Assembly (NCBI GenBank): GCA_023386495.1 | Contig: JAEWJS010000082.1 | Location: forward strand, 1-64,000 | Direction of reading: 5' to 3' | DNA: 64,000 nt | DNA from: Bacillota bacterium | GTDB taxonomy: Bacteria; Bacillota; Bacilli; Paenibacillales; Paenibacillaceae | In this document: piece by piece, positions 60,701-64,000 of the stretch | Position numbering within the stretch: the first letter of the stretch is position 1 | How the letters are laid out: every line of letters begins with the position of its first letter | Notes under the pieces: generated by a model | What the model saw: only the letters and a program-made list of their open reading frames with translations | Told to the model about the DNA's origin: nothing | The model's database searches: none | Program-made: the position numbers and the translations under genes

Positions 60701-62067
60701 ACGAGGAGGAGGCGGTCAGGCAATATTTTGGGCAACCGGGGTATATGAGATTCCTCGCGCAGCTGCAGCGGCGTTACACGACCTCCACTGCGGGAGCCAG
60801 AGGGTATGTCACTCTGGTGAACGTAACGGAACAAGAACGCTGCGTGCTCGATGAATTCTACGGCGTCTATAGTGCTCCCATCCCAAATGAGACGAAGCGG
60901 TACTCCGTCAAGCAATTCGAGAAGCATCTGCAGCAAAGCCGATTCGCGTTATCGATTCCGGATCTCTTGACCATCCTGCAAGGCGAGGCCGTAAGGACAC
61001 AGCAGGAAATGAAGGACATTGCGGATGCGGAGTGGAAGGCGATGATTCGTGAGGTGCTTGATTCGGCTAAGCTCCCAAGGGACGCTGAGCATATTCGCGG
61101 GTGGGCAGCCGGTCTCTGCGAGGAGTCGATGCCAGGTGCGCGTACGCTTCGGCGCGTGTTTGCGCAATCGGCATCGGAAGCCAGACGCTGTCTTCAGCAA
61201 TGTCTGACTGCGTTGGCTTTACTCGAACAAGTTGCTGTCCGTAAGCCCATTCGCTTGCCCATTCTGGCTGCTCAAGCAACCGGCGACGCGCATGCGCTCG
61301 ATTGGAAGTATCCACTGGGGAGGCTGTTCTGGTGGGGACTCACAACGATTCATGGGCGGCCATCCATAGAGGTCGACGAAGGGGAAGGGGAAGAGACGGG
61401 CGGCAGCGACAGCAGCTTGCAAGCGTTCGCCATTCGGGATGGGTACCGCAGGGGCGGCGTGGCGGACGATGATCTCTCCTCTCAAGTGATGCTGTATGCA
61501 CCGGGACTATTCGGTCCGTCAGGCGAACGTGTGCTGACGTTAAGGCAAGTCGAGCAATTGGCTGACCGTTCGTTGGGTGCAACGATTAGGATCTATATGG
61601 TAGAGAATCCTTCCGTGTTCGCTGAATTGGTGGATGCGGTTCTGGATCGTCCGAGACCAAACAGCACGGCTATGGAGGGGCTTGTCATTCTATGCGGCAA
61701 TGGGCAGCCTTCTGCCGCAGTGATCAAGCTATTGGATTGGTTGGTAAGTCTAGATCCAGGTGCCGAACTGCATTATTCCGGCGACTTGGACCCGGCAGGA
61801 CTTAGCATCGCGCAAGGACTGCAGCGCAGGTACTCGAAGGTGTTCCGCGCATGGCATATGGATTGCGGACTGTATGAACGCTATGCCCCTCGAGGCATTC
61901 CTCTCTCGGAGACGGAGCGCAATCGAATCGTACAGGCGAATTACGCGTGGGACCATTCGCTGGCCGATAGGATGCTGGAGAAGGGAACCAAGCTCCACCA
62001 AGAACTGTGGGCGATGGAATTGCAGCGGGATATAGTTGCTTGGTTGGACCGGGTGCCAGAACATTGA
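60697..62067 (+). CDS. jetD: Wadjet type II nuclease JetD (DUF2399/TIGR02679)
   Basis: 456 residues. The C-terminal Toprim domain shows the acidic residues of the family: Glu303 in MVENPSVFAEL and the DxD pair Asp363/Asp365 in SGDLDPAGLSIAQGL. JetD cuts DNA that the JetABC complex has reeled in, giving plasmid resistance. GTG start overlapping the jetC stop (GTGA), with AAGGAG upstream; the open frame also extends back to 60631, inside jetC. All catalytic residues appear intact, so the system is probably functional. Confidence 0.92.
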   Translation: MNEEEAVRQYFGQPGYMRFLAQLQRRYTTSTAGARGYVTLVNVTEQERCVLDEFYGVYSAPIPNETKRYSVKQFEKHLQQSRFALSIPDLLTILQGEAVRTQQEMKDIADAEWKAMIREVLDSAKLPRDAEHIRGWAAGLCEESMPGARTLRRVFAQSASEARRCLQQCLTALALLEQVAVRKPIRLPILAAQATGDAHALDWKYPLGRLFWWGLTTIHGRPSIEVDEGEGEETGGSDSSLQAFAIRDGYRRGGVADDDLSSQVMLYAPGLFGPSGERVLTLRQVEQLADRSLGATIRIYMVENPSVFAELVDAVLDRPRPNSTAMEGLVILCGNGQPSAAVIKLLDWLVSLDPGAELHYSGDLDPAGLSIAQGLQRRYSKVFRAWHMDCGLYERYAPRGIPLSETERNRIVQANYAWDHSLADRMLEKGTKLHQELWAMELQRDIVAWLDRVPEH

Positions 62068-62071
62068 ATAC

Positions 62072-62103
62072 GCAGCAGCCCGGCCGAATGGCCGGGCTGC
62101 TGC
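62072..62103 (+). terminator. Stem-loop after the Wadjet operon
   Basis: GCAGCAGCCCGGCC pairs perfectly with GGCCGGGCTGCTGC around GAAT; no U tract. Confidence 0.75.
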
Positions 62104-62177
62104 CGCTTCCTGTTGAATAAAAAGCCTTCGGTTGGTGAGATTAATAGGAAATCTACGAATCCGAGGGCTCCTATACT

Positions 62178-63242
62178 ATGAAAACTGTGCGAACAATGAA
62201 CCCGGCTAAGCCGGTACCGCTGTTGGATGCCGACGATGGCAGCCGAAAGCCGAATAAGCAATTGACCTCCGCAGAACAAGGGAAGCTATGGGCTGCCTAT
62301 ATGGGCAACACGATGGGGGCCTGCGTATTGCAGCATATGCTGCAGCATGCAGAGGACCCGGAGATTAAGCAAGTCGTGGAGCATGCGCTTGGCTTGGCAA
62401 CGAAGTTCCATACCACGATAAGGGACATCTATAAGCAGGAGAACTATCCCGTTCCGCTGGGCTTCACGGAGCAAGACGTGAATGTCAATGCCGAGAGGCT
62501 GTTCTTGGACGAGTTCTGCTTGCACTATCTGCGCTATACGAGCAAGGCGGGCATGAGCATATATGGAATCGCCGTATCCTTGATGAGCCGGCAGGACCTC
62601 CGAACCTTCTTCATGGATTGCGTGAAGTCCACGATAGCGCTGATCGATATGGTAGATGTCGTGCTGGAGAAGAAGGGGTTCTCCAAGCCGCCGCCGCTCA
62701 TCCCGTACCCCGGCTCGATCGATATGGTGAAGAAGCAAAGCTATCTGAACGGCTTCTTCGGGAAGGTGAGGCCGCTGCAATCGCTGGAGATCGCGCATCT
62801 CTACGAGTGCATCGAGAATAACTCGATAAGCCGTGCGGTATTGGTCGGGTTCAGCCAGACGGCGCAGTCTGAGCAGGTAAGAGCGTACATGCGGAGAGGA
62901 CAAGAAATCGCGGCCAAGCATTACGAGATTTTCTCGGGAGCGCTCGCGGAGGAGCACTTGTCCACGTTCCCGCTGCTGGACCCGTTAGTCACGGCTTCTA
63001 CCAGCCCGCCGTTCTCGGACAAGCTGATGACCGCCCATAAGCTCGATATGTTCACGATGCGGATCCGTTCCTACGGGAATGCGCTGGCGTTCGCCGCGAG
63101 GCATGACCTGGCGCAGAAATACGGACGGCTGCTCGTCGAGGTGGGCAACTATGCGGAAGACGGCGCCAACATCATGATCGATCACGGCTGGATGGAACAG
63201 CCGCCCCAATCGGTCGACCGCGAATCCCTTGCATCGAAATAA
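62178..63242 (+). CDS. DUF3231 protein, two tandem domains
   Basis: 354 residues. Two copies of the ferritin-like four-helix DUF3231 domain, about 30-180 (AAYMGNTMGACVLQHMLQHAEDPEIKQVVEHALGLA) and 200-345 (DPLVTASTSPPFSDKLMTAHKLDMFTMRIRSYGNALAFAARHDLAQKY). The family is common in sporulating Firmicutes; function unknown. GAGGG lies ten bases before the ATG. Confidence 0.88.
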   Translation: MKTVRTMNPAKPVPLLDADDGSRKPNKQLTSAEQGKLWAAYMGNTMGACVLQHMLQHAEDPEIKQVVEHALGLATKFHTTIRDIYKQENYPVPLGFTEQDVNVNAERLFLDEFCLHYLRYTSKAGMSIYGIAVSLMSRQDLRTFFMDCVKSTIALIDMVDVVLEKKGFSKPPPLIPYPGSIDMVKKQSYLNGFFGKVRPLQSLEIAHLYECIENNSISRAVLVGFSQTAQSEQVRAYMRRGQEIAAKHYEIFSGALAEEHLSTFPLLDPLVTASTSPPFSDKLMTAHKLDMFTMRIRSYGNALAFAARHDLAQKYGRLLVEVGNYAEDGANIMIDHGWMEQPPQSVDRESLASK

Positions 63243-63257
63243 CGGTACGCGCACGCG

Positions 63258-63294
63258 AGAACCCGGCTTGAATTCGAAGCCGGGTTCTGTTTAT
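63258..63294 (+). terminator. Terminator of the DUF3231 gene
   Basis: AGAACCCGGCTT pairs perfectly with AAGCCGGGTTCT, followed by GTTTAT. Confidence 0.8.
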
Positions 63295-63338
63295 ATGGAG
63301 AGGAAATCGGAGGGGAAGTCTAGGGGGGAGAGCGTAAC

Positions 63339-63701
63339 GTGGAGAAGGTGGAGAAGCAGGCGGATAAGCCTGTGATCAGCGAATCGAGGGCATGGACGTA
63401 CGTCATTCTAGGCGGATTGCTCGAAATTATCTGGGCAAGCGGGTTCAAGTACGAGCAGATCCCGCCGCTCGTCGTACTCATCGCGCTATTAACGAGCTTC
63501 GATCTCATTATCCGGGCAACGAAGAGGCTTCCGGTAGGCACCGTATACGCGGTATTCGCAGGCATGGGCACGCTCGGGACCACGATTGTGGAGATCGTCA
63601 TGACCGGCGGTGAAGTTAACCCACTGCGCATCGCCTTCATTCTGTTGTTATTGGGTTGCATCATCGGCCTCAAATTGTCGAGCGGCAAGGGGGAAGCGTA
63701 A
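63339..63701 (+). CDS. Paired SMR exporter, first subunit
   Basis: 120 residues, four membrane helices. The SMR substrate/proton glutamate is in GGLLEIIWASGFKY, and the YAVFAGMGTLGT signature is present. It carries about 19 extra hydrophilic residues before the first helix, unusual for this family. GTG start after AGGGGGGAG. The second subunit follows with a TAATG overlap, as in heterodimeric pairs such as YkkCD. Substrate could be cationic drugs or guanidinium-like compounds; no ykkC riboswitch precedes it. Confidence 0.88.
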   Translation: MEKVEKQADKPVISESRAWTYVILGGLLEIIWASGFKYEQIPPLVVLIALLTSFDLIIRATKRLPVGTVYAVFAGMGTLGTTIVEIVMTGGEVNPLRIAFILLLLGCIIGLKLSSGKGEA

Positions 63702-64000
63702 TGGAGTGGGTCTTATTGATAGCGGCAGGCTTATTGGAGGTTATCGGCGTCATCGGCATTAAGCGAGTGGCCGAGAACAATAATTGGACGAACAACATCA
63801 TCATGATCGGCGGATTCGTCATCAGCTTCCAACTGCTAATCGGCGCCATGGAGACGATCCCGCTTGCGACGGCGTACGCGGTATGGACGGGAATCGGAAC
63901 CGTAGGGGCCGCCGTCGTCGGCATGCTGTTCTTCAAGGAGCCGAAGAGCTGGATGCGGCTCGGGTGCATCTTCGGCATTATAGCGGCAGTCGTAGGCTTG
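63701..64000 (+). CDS. Paired SMR exporter, second subunit (cut by window edge)
   Basis: The first 100 codons are present; the end lies outside. MEWVLLIAAGLLEVIGVIGIKR holds the conserved glutamate, and LATAYAVWTGIGTVGAAVVGMLFFKEPKS is the YkkD-like signature. It overlaps the first subunit's stop by one base. Confidence 0.9.
   Translation, partial: MEWVLLIAAGLLEVIGVIGIKRVAENNNWTNNIIMIGGFVISFQLLIGAMETIPLATAYAVWTGIGTVGAAVVGMLFFKEPKSWMRLGCIFGIIAAVVGL

Noticed and set aside
63243..63338. ykkC (guanidine-I) riboswitch before the SMR pair
   Set aside because: The region is too short and contains only a terminator stem and a ribosome binding site; no ykkC core sequence is seen.

Overview
The window looks like chromosome from a Gram-positive, endospore-forming member of the Paenibacillaceae (Paenibacillus or Cohnella type). 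This rests on the moderately high GC content, strong AGGAGG-type ribosome binding sites, a YheC/D-type spore-coat ATP-grasp gene, a rifamycin ADP-ribosyltransferase (arr), DUF3231 and DUF378 genes, and many secreted or intracellular glycosidases. No rRNA, tRNA, CRISPR array or replication origin was seen. Two stretches are clearly more AT-rich than the rest (about 1-2300 and 51.6-53.75 kb) and carry toxin-antitoxin, nuclease and transposase-like genes, which suggests acquired DNA.

Layout. 0-2.3 kb: accessory patch with an HNH nuclease, a Doc/Fic fragment, a HicA-like toxin with its antitoxin, and an AbrB/Doc pair. 2.3-5.1 kb: coiled-coil protein, aldo/keto reductase, DUF378 protein, arr. 5.3-10.9 kb: a clan GH-A glycosidase, then a small HTH regulator, a membrane protein and a membrane-anchored glycosidase in one operon. 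10.9-12.8 kb: a reductase/hydrolase fusion behind TetR-type operators and a deleted tetR copy. 12.9-24 kb: a DeoR-regulated operon of phosphonoacetaldehyde hydrolase (phnX), an iron alcohol dehydrogenase, a secreted phospholipase D-like protein, a complete Opp-type ABC importer and a metallophosphoesterase. It reads as a pathway for scavenging phosphonate esters and is the best candidate for an undescribed system. 24-27.6 kb: the intact tetR, a divergent amidase and a lone styrene-monooxygenase-like flavoprotein. 27.7-33.2 kb: three tightly packed genes of unknown role ending in a protein with a nuclease-toxin-like C-terminus. 33.2-36.6 kb: small housekeeping or unknown genes. 36.7-43.3 kb: a double isoprenoid-synthase protein, an ATP-grasp protein, and a cassette of a PaaK-like adenylating enzyme with SbnA and SbnB (2,3-diaminopropionate synthesis). 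43.3-44.3 kb: two tandem-repeat arrays with almost the same period. 44.4-48.3 kb: fixABCX. 48.4-51.2 kb: rearranged GH3 glucosidase. 51.2-53.7 kb: decayed repeats, a transposase-like gene under an apparent LexA box, and an unknown gene. 53.8-62.1 kb: a complete type II Wadjet defence system (jetABCD). 62.2-64 kb: DUF3231 protein and a paired SMR exporter, cut by the window edge.

How the genes work together (inference unless stated). In the phn operon the secreted PLD-like protein would free head groups from lipids or polymers, the Opp importer would take them up, the metallophosphoesterase would cut the remaining ester, the alcohol dehydrogenase would make phosphonoacetaldehyde and PhnX would split it to acetaldehyde and phosphate. 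The TetR-type repressor at 24.0-24.6 kb shares its AGTACT-N4-AGTACT operator with the reductase/hydrolase gene 11 kb away. A family of near-identical GACCTCGCGAGGTC terminators, often followed by GCATGC, is scattered across the window.
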